Counted from the stretch's first letter, positions 8,892 to 18,206 are shown. The stretch: 42,963 nt of DNA from Bacilli bacterium (GCA_900755065.1 CAAEFC010000044.1:1-42963), one strand, 5' to 3'. A program made the numbers and translations. The notes: a model not told the origin generated them from the letters alone.

Positions 8892-11600
8892 TTACTTGCG
8901 GAACACGCAGATTTCGTTCTGCGCGATCGAAGAACTTCCCGACGTCCGATTCTGATTGGACGCCAGAAGCGTATACCCCGAAAGACCGGAAATCGTCGCG
9001 GCGCTTCCGCTGTTGGAAACCACGCGGTATGTGCTTCCTTCATAGGTCAGCGTGTAGTCGATCAGAGAACTCTGCGCATTGACTTCCAAAGCCTGGCTGA
9101 TCGCATCGTAAGAAGTCAGACGGAACCCTTTGAATGCATTCCGGATTCCGATGATTTCTTTCATGAACGCGTAAACGTCGGCGTACTGGATCTTCCGGGC
9201 GTAATCGAATTTGTTCACGGCGTCGCCGGCATTATAGGAATTGTGAATCTGCTGATCCGTTCCCGCCGCCTTCGTCCGCAGGAATTCTTCCCCGCCGTGA
9301 ATGAAGGAAATGCCCTGACTCATGAAGACCATCGCCTGCGCCTGCTCGACCTGATCGATCTTGCGGCTCATCGTCGCCGTCGTTCCGACCGTGCGGTCGA
9401 TCTGATCGAAAAGCGTGTAATTGTCGTGACAGGACACGTAATTGACCGTTTTCAACGGATTCGTCAGGCTTTCGGAGAATTGTCCCCAGATGCCCTGAAC
9501 GATCGCGTCGGTGGACGAAGCGGAATTCTGCACCCAGCCGGCGCTTAATGCGTTATCGCCCCGCACCGCGTTGCGGAAGGAGTCGTTGAACGCACCCACG
9601 CCCTTGATTCCCTGAATGGTCGTCTTATTGGACTGCACATAGGTATCGGTGGACGTTCCGCCCGACCAAGGTTCGCCGTACACCATCACCTTATCGTAGA
9701 TTTTCGCGCACTCGGTGTACACGGTCTCCATCGTCGTCGTGTCCAGAAGCGCCATCAGATCGAAACGGAACCCCGCGATCTTGTATTCGCTCATCCAGAA
9801 TTTGCAGGAATCGACGACGAACTTGCGATACATCGCCCGTTCCGAAGCCATTTCGTTGCCGCAGCCGGAACCGTCGGAATACGTGCCGTCTTCGTTCATC
9901 CGGTGATAGTATCCCGGAATGATCTTTTCAAAATTGGTGTCTCCGGACCCGAACGTGTGGTTGAAGACCACGTCCATGTTGACGAGCAATCCCTCTTCCG
10001 AAATCGATTTCATCATCGTTTTGAATTCTTTGATCCTCGTCAGACCGTCCCACGGATTCGTCGAATAGGAACCTTCCAGACAATTGTAGTTTTCCGGATC
10101 GTATCCCCAGTTGTATTTCAATTTGGTCGCTTCGTCGACGGAATGGAAATCGTAGACTGGTTGCAACTGAATGTGCGTGACGCCCAGTTCTTTGATGCTC
10201 GCCAAGCCGGTCGAAACCGTCGTTCCGTCCGAAGTATAGGACGTATTTTTCTCCGCCAGACCGAGATACGTTCCGCGTTTGGAACTTTCCACGCCGGAAG
10301 TCTCGTCGATCGTCACGTCGCGGACGTGAACTTCGTAGATGCTCGCGTCGGTGGCGTCCTCGATGCGATCCGGTCTTTCAACCTCGTCCCAGTTCAGTTC
10401 TTCGTTGACGATGTCGAAATCGACGATCATTCCCCGCTTGCCGTCGATTCCCGCGGAACGGGCATACGGATCGACCACTTCGGAAGTCGTCGCGCCGTTG
10501 GTCACCGTATACGTGTAGTAACGGCCGTGAAGATTGGCCGGGACCGTAATCGACCACACGCCCTGCGCGCATTTTTTCATTTCCATTTTCCGCGTCGGAT
10601 AGGTCTGAACGAATTCGTAGTTTTCGAGTTTCCCCGCTTCCGCCTCGTATTCCGGAGTCGTTCCGGAATCGTAGAGATTGAGGACGACTTTCGACGATAA
10701 CGGCGCCCAGACTTTGAACGTCGTCGTCGAATGATCCCCGTTGAACGTAACGCCCAGATCGTCGCCGTAATAGGTGTAATTGTCGATGAAAGACGGATCG
10801 TCGTAGAAGCAGGAAATGCCCACGTCCATCTGCAACGCACCGGACGGGAAATCGACCTTGACCGTGTAGGTCTTCGTGATGTCGGCCTCCTTGCTCAATC
10901 GGGCCGTAACCCGTTTGTCCGCGTAAGCAAAGGATGCCAGTTCCTGCTCGACACCGTCTTCGTAGACGTGAAACATGCCTTCGGTGATCGAAGAAACCTC
11001 CGCGGAAAGAATCAGACTCGTGCTGATCGTCGTCTTATCGGTGAAATCGCTGGAAACGATCTTGTCTTTCAGCGCTTCTTCCAACGAAGTCATCACGTCT
11101 TCGACTCCCTCGTAAAGGTAAATGTCGTAAATGCCTCCCGGCGCCGTCTCCGGCACTTCGATGAAGCGGTCCGAAGCGATATCGGTTTTGCCCGGAGTCC
11201 AGGTCGTGTCGCTGGTCCCGGTATGCGTTTTGCAGATGAAACCGATCGTCGTCGCCCCCTGATAACGGCTGTCGTTGACTAAATCGATGATCGTGTAGTT
11301 GCCGTATACCCCGTCCGATTCGGTAAACATCAGCATTTTCCCGTCGGTAGAAGTCGGTTGATACTGCCACGTCCAGATTCCCCAGTTCGTGTAATTGCCG
11401 TCATTCCGGGCGTAATGCACCTTGATCGCCGTCGTCTCGGACAGATTTTCGTCGGCATGAACCCGGTTATCGTCGACGACGTTCGGAGTGCTCGACGCGT
11501 CCGCGATCGATCCGTCGTTTCCGGCGCCTGAACTCTTCGTCGATGAACAGCCGACCAATGCCAAAGAGCAAAGCACCATCAAAATAACTTTCTTTTTCAT
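8892..11600 (-). CDS. pulA: Type I pullulanase, surface lipoprotein
   Basis: This 902-residue lipoprotein (lipobox LVGC, Cys18) is a GH13 debranching enzyme that hydrolyses alpha-1,6 bonds in pullulan, starch or glycogen. An N-terminal CBM41-like module (about 40-150, with WGIWTW) and E-set/CBM48-like region precede the barrel. The type I pullulanase signature YNWGYDP starts at residue 496. The catalytic residues are Asp614 (GFRFD), Glu643 (GEPW) and Asp726 (CHDN). Start 11600 is chosen over an upstream in-frame ATG because GGAGGG lies just before it and the signal peptide begins there. Its promoter is at 11623-11650 with a cre-like site upstream, and the carbohydrate-binding lipoprotein gene follows in the same operon. 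Confidence 0.95.
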   Translation of the reverse strand: MKKKVILMVLCSLALVGCSSTKSSGAGNDGSIADASSTPNVVDDNRVHADENLSETTAIKVHYARNDGNYTNWGIWTWQYQPTSTDGKMLMFTESDGVYGNYTIIDLVNDSRYQGATTIGFICKTHTGTSDTTWTPGKTDIASDRFIEVPETAPGGIYDIYLYEGVEDVMTSLEEALKDKIVSSDFTDKTTISTSLILSAEVSSITEGMFHVYEDGVEQELASFAYADKRVTARLSKEADITKTYTVKVDFPSGALQMDVGISCFYDDPSFIDNYTYYGDDLGVTFNGDHSTTTFKVWAPLSSKVVLNLYDSGTTPEYEAEAGKLENYEFVQTYPTRKMEMKKCAQGVWSITVPANLHGRYYTYTVTNGATTSEVVDPYARSAGIDGKRGMIVDFDIVNEELNWDEVERPDRIEDATDASIYEVHVRDVTIDETSGVESSKRGTYLGLAEKNTSYTSDGTTVSTGLASIKELGVTHIQLQPVYDFHSVDEATKLKYNWGYDPENYNCLEGSYSTNPWDGLTRIKEFKTMMKSISEEGLLVNMDVVFNHTFGSGDTNFEKIIPGYYHRMNEDGTYSDGSGCGNEMASERAMYRKFVVDSCKFWMSEYKIAGFRFDLMALLDTTTMETVYTECAKIYDKVMVYGEPWSGGTSTDTYVQSNKTTIQGIKGVGAFNDSFRNAVRGDNALSAGWVQNSASSTDAIVQGIWGQFSESLTNPLKTVNYVSCHDNYTLFDQIDRTVGTTATMSRKIDQVEQAQAMVFMSQGISFIHGGEEFLRTKAAGTDQQIHNSYNAGDAVNKFDYARKIQYADVYAFMKEIIGIRNAFKGFRLTSYDAISQALEVNAQSSLIDYTLTYEGSTYRVVSNSGSAATISGLSGYTLLASNQNRTSGSSSIAQNEICVFRK

Positions 11601-11622
11601 TTTTCCCTCCAAATTTACCGAT

Positions 11623-11650
11623 ATCATACCACATTTCGCTGTCGGTGCAA
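11623..11650 (-). promoter_or_regulatory. Promoter of the pullulanase operon
   Basis: On the minus strand: TTGCAC (11645-11650), 16-bp spacer, TATGAT (11623-11628) with an upstream TGG, an extended -10. The pullulanase start is 22 bp beyond the -10 box. Confidence 0.6.
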
Positions 11651-11659
11651 ACAAAAAAC

Positions 11660-11673
11660 TGAAAGCGCTTGCA
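11660..11673. promoter_or_regulatory. cre-like operator (CcpA or other LacI-family regulator)
   Basis: TGAAAGCGCTTGCA on the plus strand fits the catabolite-responsive element consensus TGWAARCGYTWNCW at every position. It lies about 10 bp upstream of the -35 box of the pullulanase promoter. That position is more typical of CcpA activation (as at ackA) than of roadblock repression. LacI-family sugar regulators such as MalR bind similar sites and cannot be excluded. Confidence 0.6.
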
Positions 11674-11785
11674 TTTTTAAGCGGAAACGATCCGACGCAA
11701 GGATCAAAACCGACGAAAAAGTCTTTTTCTCAAAGCGATTTCCCCCTTTTCGCGGACCTCTCCGCCGCGCGATCCGACATTTCGC

Positions 11786-11814
11786 TTGATAATTCCCCGA
11801 CGTTATGCTATCCT
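11786..11814 (+). promoter_or_regulatory. Promoter of the CNNM/CBS protein gene
   Basis: TTGATA (11786-11791), 17-bp spacer, TATCCT (11809-11814) with TGC immediately upstream (extended -10). The gene starts 35 bp downstream. Confidence 0.5.
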
Positions 11815-11849
11815 TATTTTTATATTCAGGAGGAAAAAAACACAACATT

Positions 11850-12875
11850 ATGGATCACCCCAGTCTTATCGTAACCGCTCTTATTCTGCTCTTGCTGGCA
11901 TCGGCTTTCTTCTCCGCCAGCGAGACCGCCTTCACTTCTTTCTCGGAAGTAAGGATGAAAAAAATCGCCAAAACAAGCAAAAGCGCCCGGCTGGCGCTTC
12001 AACTCCGAAATAAATATGACAAACTGCTGACCACCGTGCTGATCGGCAACAACATCGTGAATATCGTGGGAACCTCTCTTGCGACGATTCTGTTCGTGGC
12101 GATGTCTTTTTCGACATCGATCGGGACGCTCATCGTCACGGTCTGCGTGCTGATTTTCGGGGAAATCTTTCCGAAGACCTTCGCCAAAATGGCACCGGAA
12201 AAATTCGCGATGATTTCGGTTTATCCGCTGTACGTTCTGCTTTACATCTTCTATCCGATTTCTTTTCTGTTCGAGATGATCAAAAAGGGGATCAAGAAAA
12301 TCTGCGGATTCAAAGAACCGGAAGTGATGACCGAAGAAGAATTTCAGATTCTCGTCGACGAAATCCACGAAGACGGCATACTCAACGGCATCGAGAAAAA
12401 CCTGATTCTCAACACGCTGGAATACGGCGACCTGCTCGTCAGCGATATCATGACCAAAGCGAAGAACGTGATCTTCGTCAAGGACTCCGATTCGCTAGAT
12501 GCCATTCAGGACATCTTTGAATCCTACAATCATTCCCGCCTTCCGATCGCGCATACGTCCAATATCAGCACCGTGTACGGACTGATTTACCAGAAAGAAT
12601 TCTACGAAATGCTGCTCAACGATTCTTCCGATCTGAACTCGATCGTCGTGGAGCCGGTATTCACCAAGCCGAACATCAAGATTTCCCGGCTTTTAAAGAC
12701 TTTACAACGGGAAAAGAAGCACATGGCTATCGTGAAAAACAAAAACGGAAAGGTCATCGGCATCGTGACCATGGAAGACATTCTCGAAGAACTCGTCGGC
12801 GAAATCGAAGACGAATACGACGAGGAAAGAGATATTCTCGAAGAACAGAAACAGCATCCGACCAAAGCCGAATGA
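11850..12875 (+). CDS. CNNM-CBS transporter-like protein (HlyC/CorC family)
   Basis: The 341-residue product has an N-terminal CNNM membrane domain of about 150 residues (ASAFFSASETAFTS, LIGNNIVNIVGTSLAT, IFGEIFPKTFA), followed by a tandem CBS pair (SDIMTKAKNVIFVKD, then HMAIVKNKNGKVIGIVTMEDILEELVGEI). It stops soon after, so the usual CorC_HlyC C-terminal domain is missing. Relatives are implicated in Mg2+ or Co2+ efflux; some older annotations call them hemolysin C. The chosen ATG is the first one after an AGGAGG site, but the 16-nt spacing is long; the ATG at 11805 lies before the ribosome site and is unlikely. The stop abuts the convergent oxidoreductase gene. Confidence 0.85.
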   Translation: MDHPSLIVTALILLLLASAFFSASETAFTSFSEVRMKKIAKTSKSARLALQLRNKYDKLLTTVLIGNNIVNIVGTSLATILFVAMSFSTSIGTLIVTVCVLIFGEIFPKTFAKMAPEKFAMISVYPLYVLLYIFYPISFLFEMIKKGIKKICGFKEPEVMTEEEFQILVDEIHEDGILNGIEKNLILNTLEYGDLLVSDIMTKAKNVIFVKDSDSLDAIQDIFESYNHSRLPIAHTSNISTVYGLIYQKEFYEMLLNDSSDLNSIVVEPVFTKPNIKISRLLKTLQREKKHMAIVKNKNGKVIGIVTMEDILEELVGEIEDEYDEERDILEEQKQHPTKAE

Positions 12876-14183
12876 TCACAGGTCTTTTTTCGCCGGTCCG
12901 ATGAGATTTTTTCCCGCCTCGTCGAAACGCGAACCGTGACAAGGGCAGTCGAACGTCTTGCTGACAGGATTGTACCTGAGGCCGCAGTGAAGGTGCGTGC
13001 ATTTCTTTTTTCCAAGCGGAATTCTCGATCGGATAAAGGTCGGCACGTTGCCGAAGAAACTCATGATGACCGGAAGATATCTCCGGTCTTTTTTGAGCGA
13101 AAAAACCGCCTCGTATTCCGATTCACCCCGAAGGATCAGGTCTTTGAGGATCATCGAGGCCAGCACGGACGTGCTGATTCCCCATTTGTTGTATCCGCCC
13201 ACGAAAAAGAGATTCTCTTTGATTCTTCCGATCAGCGGTTTCCCTTCGACGGAAGCGTAGTCCTGATTGACCCAGACGTTGAAAAACGGCGATGCGCGAA
13301 AGGATTCCTTCGCGGTCATTTCCAGCAAAGCGATATCCCGATAAGACGGAAAATGCCGGGTTTCTTCGCTGTAACCCGCGAAAAGCATCTGCTCCCCGTT
13401 TAAAGGGCGGAAAGAAAAGACCGGCTTATCTTCCCGGATTCCCGCGAAGGAAGAGCCCTGATCCGTCTTTGCCGCGCCGATAAAAGAAAGCGAAGGGCGA
13501 AGACGCAAAAAGTAAAAATTGAAACGGCGGTAGCACGGATAGGCCGAAGCGAAGACGATGAATTTCGCATGCACGCGGAAATCCTTTCCGTAAGCGGTCT
13601 TTCCGGACACCCGTTCGACCTTGCTGTTTTCGTAAACGGAAACCGCCGGATTTCCTTCCAGCGCGTTGAGAATGCCGTCGAGGTATTTGACGATGTGGAA
13701 GACGGCCTGATTCCGCACTTTCAATCCGATTGAGCCGCCGGAAGGACTTTCTTCAAAACCGATTCCCAGTTTCCGGTATGCCGTCTTTTCCTCTTCCGCA
13801 TCTTTCCGGTTCAGATACAGCACCGTATCGCACCGGGAATAATCGCAGTCGATCTTTTCTCTCCCGATGATGTCTTCCAGATGCGCGATGGCTTCCCGAT
13901 TGCCTTTATAATAGGCGCGCGCCGTCTTTTCGCCGAAATCCTTGCACAAACGGGAATAGATTTTTCCGTGCTGAAACGTGACTTTCCCGGTCGTGTAACC
14001 GGTCGTCGCGTGATAGAGACGGTTCTGTTCGAGAAGCAGAATGCGATAGGAGGAATCCCGCAGTTCGTATGCCAGAGAAAGACCGCTTAAACCGCCGCCG
14101 ATGATCAGGACGTCCGTGTCGTTTTCGCCTTTCAGGGAGGGATAATTTCTTTTTTTTGAATCTTCGAGCCAGATCGATTTCAT
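12876..14183 (-). CDS. FAD-dependent oxidoreductase with C-terminal Rieske domain
   Basis: The 435-residue protein begins with a Rossmann FAD motif (VLIIGGGLSG, GGGLSG at 29-34). It continues as a DadA/glycine-oxidase-like domain (FFVGGYNKWGISTS near residue 330). It ends with a Rieske 2Fe-2S motif: C395-T-H397 and C413-P-C-H416, followed by the usual GSRFD and GPA ending. Proteins of this architecture are common in Bacillota, but the substrate is generally unknown. Start 14183 (ATG, reading MKSIWLE) is preferred, with GGTGATTGGA ahead of it; a GTG three codons upstream is also possible. It converges on the CNNM gene with no gap. Reaction not predictable. Confidence 0.85.
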   Translation of the reverse strand: MKSIWLEDSKKRNYPSLKGENDTDVLIIGGGLSGLSLAYELRDSSYRILLLEQNRLYHATTGYTTGKVTFQHGKIYSRLCKDFGEKTARAYYKGNREAIAHLEDIIGREKIDCDYSRCDTVLYLNRKDAEEEKTAYRKLGIGFEESPSGGSIGLKVRNQAVFHIVKYLDGILNALEGNPAVSVYENSKVERVSGKTAYGKDFRVHAKFIVFASAYPCYRRFNFYFLRLRPSLSFIGAAKTDQGSSFAGIREDKPVFSFRPLNGEQMLFAGYSEETRHFPSYRDIALLEMTAKESFRASPFFNVWVNQDYASVEGKPLIGRIKENLFFVGGYNKWGISTSVLASMILKDLILRGESEYEAVFSLKKDRRYLPVIMSFFGNVPTFIRSRIPLGKKKCTHLHCGLRYNPVSKTFDCPCHGSRFDEAGKNLIGPAKKDL

Positions 14184-14228
14184 TCCAATCACCGACTCTA
14201 TTTTGGACTCTTTCCACCACTTTTATCC

Positions 14229-14260
14229 AAAAAAAGGCTGACGGATTTCGCCGTGCAGCC
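14229..14260 (-). terminator. Rho-independent terminator of pnp
   Basis: On the minus strand the stem GGCTG-c-ACGG pairs with CCGT-CAGCC (one bulged C, loop CGAAAT) and is followed by seven U residues. It sits just after the pnp stop at 14268. Confidence 0.85.
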
Positions 14261-14267
14261 CCTTCTT

Positions 14268-16451
14268 TTACGCTTTGTTTTCTTTATTTTCTTTGCTTTC
14301 TTTATTCTCTTTGCCTTCATCGGCTTTCTTGACCGGTTTCGGACAGAACTCCTTGTGCGAAAGATTGACTCTTCCTTTCTCGTCGATTTCGGTTACCCTG
14401 ACTTTCAGCGTCTGACCGATCTTGACGACATCTTTCGGATGATTGACTCTTTCCCAGGCCAGTTGCGAAACATGGCACATGCCGTCCACATTGCCGAACA
14501 GGTTGACGAAGCAGCCGAAGGATTCGATGCGGACCACCTTGCCCTCGTAAACTTCGCCGACTTTGGCTTCCCGGACGATTTCTTCGACCATCGCCACGGC
14601 CTTGTCGATCGCTTTGCGGTCCATGTGGTAGATCACCACTCTGCCGTCGTCTTCAATGTCGATCTTTACATCGTCGCATTTGGCGATGATGTCATTGATG
14701 ACTTTCCCCTGCGAACCGATGACGTCCTTGATCCGATCGACAGGAATCCGGATCTGCGCCAGTTTCGGCGCGTACTTGCCGACGTCCGGACGCGGTGCGC
14801 TGATCGCGCCTTTGATCACCTTCATGATCTCCGCGCGCGCCTTGTGCGCCTGAGCCAGCGCTTCCTGCAAAATCTCTTTGGTAACGCCCTTGATTTTGAT
14901 GTCCATCTGCAAGGCGGTGATGCCATGATCCGTTCCCGCTACCTTGAAGTCCATGTCACCGTAGTGGTCTTCCATGCCCTGAATGTCGGTGAGAATCGTA
15001 TACGGGTGATTGCCGTCCAACGGTCCGGAAGTGATCAATCCCATCGCGATTCCGGCGACCGGCGCCTTGATCGGCACGCCTGCGGCCATAAGCGACATCG
15101 TCGAAGCGCAGATCGACGCTTGCGAAGAAGAGCCGTTCGATTCGACCACTTCGCTGACGCAACGGATCGTATACGGGAATTCTTCCTCGGACGGAATCAC
15201 GTAACTCAACGCCCGTTCGCCCAAAGCGCCGTGTCCGATCTCTCTTCTGCCCGGCGATCCCATTCTTCCGACTTCGCCGACCGAATAAGGCGGAAAGTTG
15301 TAATGGTGCATGAAACGCTTGCTGTCTTCGTCCGTCAGGTTGTCGATGATCTGCTCGTCGGCCAGAGGCCCCAGGGTCGTCACCGAAATGACCTGCGTCT
15401 GACCGCGCGTGAACATCGCCGAACCGTGCGTCCGGGCGAAGAGATCCACCTGCGCGTCCAACGGACGGATTTCGTCGACTTTTCTGCCGTCCGGACGGAT
15501 TTTATCGACCGTAATCAATCTGCGGACCTCGTCGGCGACGATCTGTTCGAGAATGTCGTTCACCTGCATCATCGTCGATTTGCGTTCCTTGTCGTCTTTG
15601 TAGTTCTTTTCCTCGTAAGACGCGCGGATTTCATTGTCGATTTCGTCGATTTTGGCGTATCTTTCCAATTTATCCACGATGGAAACCGCCTTGATCAGGC
15701 GATCTTCCGCCCGGGAACGAACGTCCTTTTCGATCGCCTCGGAGACCTGATACAGGGAGACGGTTCTCTTCGGCTTTCCGATTTCGGCGATGATTTCCTT
15801 TTCAAAACGGCATAATTTCTTAATGGCTTCGTGCGCGAAGAGAATCGCGTCGAGCATGACTTCTTCGCTCAGTTCCTGCGCGCCGGCTTCCACCATGTTG
15901 ATCGCGTTTTCCGTGCCGGCGACCGCTAAATTCAGATCGGAATGATTTCTTTCGTCCAGCGTCGGATTGATGATGAATTTTCCGTTCACTCTTCCGACGT
16001 AAACCCCGGCGATCGGACCGTCGAAGGGAATGTCGCTGATTCCAAGAGCCAGCGACGAACCCAGCATCGCGCTCATCTCCGGCGTGCAGTCCTGATCGAC
16101 CGACATCACCGTGTTGACGATCTGCACTTCGTTTCGGAATCCTTCCGAAAACATCGGGCGGATCGGACGGTCGATCAACCGCGCCGACAGCGTCGCGTGT
16201 TCGCTCGGACGCCCTTCACGGCGCAAAAAACTTCCCGGAATCTTTCCGACCGCATATTGCTTTTCTTCGTATCCCACTGTCAGCGGGAAAAAATCCGCAT
16301 CTTTCGGTTCGTCCGATGCGCAGACGGTGGATAAAACCGCGGTATCATTCAGGCGAACCAGGACGGCTCCGTCGGCCTGTTTGGCGATTTCGCCCGTTTC
16401 AACGCTCAGTTTTTTCCCTTCAAAGTCTAATTCAAAAACTTTCTTTGGCAT
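14268..16451 (-). CDS. pnp: Polyribonucleotide nucleotidyltransferase (PNPase)
   Basis: The full-length 727-residue PNPase is a phosphorolytic 3'-5' exoribonuclease of the RNA degradosome. Two RNase PH domains flank a helical linker (first with GSFLRREGRPSE and LIDRPIRPMF; second with GSPGRREIGHGALGERAL). They are followed by a KH domain (PVDRIKDVIGSQGKVINDI) and an S1 domain (GEVYEGKVVRIESFGCFVNLFG). The C-terminus is a lysine- and glutamate-rich tail of about 20 residues, which is usual for the family in Gram-positives. An AAGAAGGAG site precedes the ATG. rpsO, a frequent upstream neighbour, is not adjacent here; instead a divergent mreB-like gene lies 170 bp away. It ends at a good terminator. 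Confidence 0.98.
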   Translation of the reverse strand: MPKKVFELDFEGKKLSVETGEIAKQADGAVLVRLNDTAVLSTVCASDEPKDADFFPLTVGYEEKQYAVGKIPGSFLRREGRPSEHATLSARLIDRPIRPMFSEGFRNEVQIVNTVMSVDQDCTPEMSAMLGSSLALGISDIPFDGPIAGVYVGRVNGKFIINPTLDERNHSDLNLAVAGTENAINMVEAGAQELSEEVMLDAILFAHEAIKKLCRFEKEIIAEIGKPKRTVSLYQVSEAIEKDVRSRAEDRLIKAVSIVDKLERYAKIDEIDNEIRASYEEKNYKDDKERKSTMMQVNDILEQIVADEVRRLITVDKIRPDGRKVDEIRPLDAQVDLFARTHGSAMFTRGQTQVISVTTLGPLADEQIIDNLTDEDSKRFMHHYNFPPYSVGEVGRMGSPGRREIGHGALGERALSYVIPSEEEFPYTIRCVSEVVESNGSSSQASICASTMSLMAAGVPIKAPVAGIAMGLITSGPLDGNHPYTILTDIQGMEDHYGDMDFKVAGTDHGITALQMDIKIKGVTKEILQEALAQAHKARAEIMKVIKGAISAPRPDVGKYAPKLAQIRIPVDRIKDVIGSQGKVINDIIAKCDDVKIDIEDDGRVVIYHMDRKAIDKAVAMVEEIVREAKVGEVYEGKVVRIESFGCFVNLFGNVDGMCHVSQLAWERVNHPKDVVKIGQTLKVRVTEIDEKGRVNLSHKEFCPKPVKKADEGKENKESKENKENKA

Positions 16452-16620
16452 TCATTTTCTCCTTCTTTTCAACATTTATTATTTTACTATCTCGGAAAAT
16501 AAATGTACATCGAATTCTAAAAAATCGGAAAACATCATAGATAAAGAGAATAAATGCGATATTTTCGATTTCTTATAGTTTTTTGATTCCCCATTTGATA
16601 GAATGGAAAAGGTGATAAAA

Positions 16621-17622
16621 GTGAAACAAAAATACGTCGGCATCGATTTGGGTTCCTCCAATCTGATCGTTTATCAGCCGAACAAAGGGATTATTTTTAA
16701 CGAACCGAACATCGTCAGTTACCACGTAACGACCAAAAAAGCAGTCGCCATCGGCTATATGGCCCTGAAAATGCTGGGCAAAGAGCCGGAAAACGTGGAA
16801 GTCTGCCGGCCTGTCAAAGACGGCGTCATCGCTTCGATCGGCATGCAAACCCTGCTTTTAAAGCAGGTTCTGAAAGAAAAACACTGCAAAAAACTGTTGA
16901 AAGGGGCGAATCTGGTCGTCTCTGTGCCGAGTCAGATGAGCGAAGTCAACGTCCGTTCCGTCAAAAAACTGGCGAAAGATTTCGACGTCCGCTCCGTCGA
17001 CCTGCAAGCGCAATCCTATCTGACTCTTCTTGGCATGGACAGCAGCATCACCGGTTCGCAAGGAAATCTCGTCGTCACCCTCGGCGGAGGTTGTTCCGAC
17101 ATCACAGTCGCTTCGGGAACGCGCCTTCTCATTTCGAGAACCTGCTCCTTTTCCGGAAGAAAACTGGACGAAGCCATCACCCGTCATTTAAGAAAAAAGC
17201 ATCACCTGATCATCGGGGATAAAACGAGCGAATACATCAAGATGAAAATCGGCTCCTTGGAGCAATTCCCGGAAAACCGGCTCTTAGAAGTATCCGGAAG
17301 GGATCTCATCACCGGATTACCGAATTCCGTCGTCATCTCCACCATCGAAATCAAGCAGGCCATTCTTCCCTGCCTCTCTCCTCTGGTCGACATGATCACC
17401 GACTGTCTGGAAATGACGCCTCCGGAAGTCAGCGCCGACATCATCGAATCCGGCATCGTCATCGCCGGAGGAGGAAGCCTTCTCGGCGGAATCCGCGAAT
17501 ACCTCGAAAGCAATCTCAACGTCGCCGTCCGCGTAGCCAGCGATTCGGCCTATGCCGTCGTCAACGGAATCCGGAATTACATTCATCTCCGCATCGGCGC
17601 CAAGAAAGAGAAAGAAAAATAA
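16621..17622 (+). CDS. MreB-like bacterial actin (orphan)
   Basis: The 333-residue product is an actin-fold protein of the MreB/Mbl family: phosphate-1 loop GIDLGSSNLIVY at the N-terminus, phosphate-2 region VVTLGGGCSDITVAS, and adenosine motif GIVIAGGGSLLGGI near residue 290. MreB filaments direct peptidoglycan insertion along the cell cylinder. A GTG start at 16621 is preferred because AAAGGTGAT lies immediately upstream, whereas the in-frame ATG at 16603 has no ribosome site. There is no mreC, mreD or rod gene beside it, so it is an isolated paralogue. The G-S-S in place of the more usual G-T-A in phosphate-1 and the short N-terminus without an obvious amphipathic helix set it apart from canonical MreB. 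It ends at a terminator. Confidence 0.85.
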   Translation: MKQKYVGIDLGSSNLIVYQPNKGIIFNEPNIVSYHVTTKKAVAIGYMALKMLGKEPENVEVCRPVKDGVIASIGMQTLLLKQVLKEKHCKKLLKGANLVVSVPSQMSEVNVRSVKKLAKDFDVRSVDLQAQSYLTLLGMDSSITGSQGNLVVTLGGGCSDITVASGTRLLISRTCSFSGRKLDEAITRHLRKKHHLIIGDKTSEYIKMKIGSLEQFPENRLLEVSGRDLITGLPNSVVISTIEIKQAILPCLSPLVDMITDCLEMTPPEVSADIIESGIVIAGGGSLLGGIREYLESNLNVAVRVASDSAYAVVNGIRNYIHLRIGAKKEKEK

Positions 17623-17655
17623 AAACCGGAAATTCATCGATTCCCGATTTCATTC

Positions 17656-17684
17656 GTCCGATTGCGCATCAGTCGGACTTTTTT
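17656..17684 (+). terminator. Rho-independent terminator of the mreB-like gene
   Basis: The stem GTCCGATT (17656-17663)/AGTCGGAC (17671-17678) has one G-U pair and a 7-nt loop, and is followed by six T residues on the plus strand. Confidence 0.85.
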
Positions 17685-17714
17685 GATGAAAAAAGAAAAT
17701 GGTCGTTTTCCGAC

Positions 17715-18128
17715 TCAGATTTCTTCTTCCCTTTTGCTTAAAAACAAATACCGGAGAAGGTCTTTTCGCTTGACGATTCCGATGTACATCATTCGGTCGT
17801 CCACGATCGGTATGAAATTCTGATCCAACGACAGTTGATACAACTGCAAGAGATTCGCCGCGATCGTCAGATATTTGTACGGACGGTATTTTTCCACCCG
17901 ATCGACCGTTATTTCTTCCGCCAGTGAGACGTCGAAATGGCAATTGTTTTTGATGAAGCGGAGCAGATCCCCCTCCGACAAAGTCGTCACGTAATGCCCC
18001 TCTTCGTCGAGAAGAGGAACGATGCTGAATTTGTGATAATCGAATTTTTCCAATGCCTGTCGGATCGTGCTTTGATCCGAAAGGTAGAAGGTTTCGGATT
18101 TGGGAGTCAGAAAATTGAAAATATTCAT
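17715..18128 (-). CDS. Small CBS-domain-pair protein
   Basis: The 137-residue protein is a bare Bateman module: two CBS units (about 15-65, with FDYHKFSIVPLLDEEGHYVTTLSEGDLLRF; about 75-130, with QNFIPIVDDRMMYIGIVKRKDLLRYL). Such free-standing CBS proteins bind adenine nucleotides or c-di-AMP and resemble B. subtilis CbpB/DarB, but the ligand cannot be read here. AGGAAGAG precedes the ATG, and an excellent promoter is present at 18178-18206. It is monocistronic, converging on the mreB-like gene. The DarB-like role in (p)ppGpp or pyruvate carboxylase control is only an analogy. Confidence 0.85.
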   Translation of the reverse strand: MNIFNFLTPKSETFYLSDQSTIRQALEKFDYHKFSIVPLLDEEGHYVTTLSEGDLLRFIKNNCHFDVSLAEEITVDRVEKYRPYKYLTIAANLLQLYQLSLDQNFIPIVDDRMMYIGIVKRKDLLRYLFLSKREEEI

Positions 18129-18177
18129 TGCTCTCTTCCTTTCTTCGGACGGACGCGTCGATGATTTCCGCTATTTC

Positions 18178-18206
18178 ATTATAGCCGATCGCCGCGTTTT
18201 TTTCAA
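18178..18206 (-). promoter_or_regulatory. Strong sigma-A promoter of the CBS protein gene
   Basis: On the minus strand: TTGAAA (18201-18206), exactly 17 bp, perfect TATAAT (18178-18183) preceded by GGC. Confidence 0.75.

Noticed and set aside
14253..15815. 520-residue ORF on the plus strand opposite pnp
   Set aside because: It is antisense to a full-length, well-conserved PNPase, has no ribosome site and reads as low-complexity Arg/Asp/Phe-rich protein, a by-product of codon bias.
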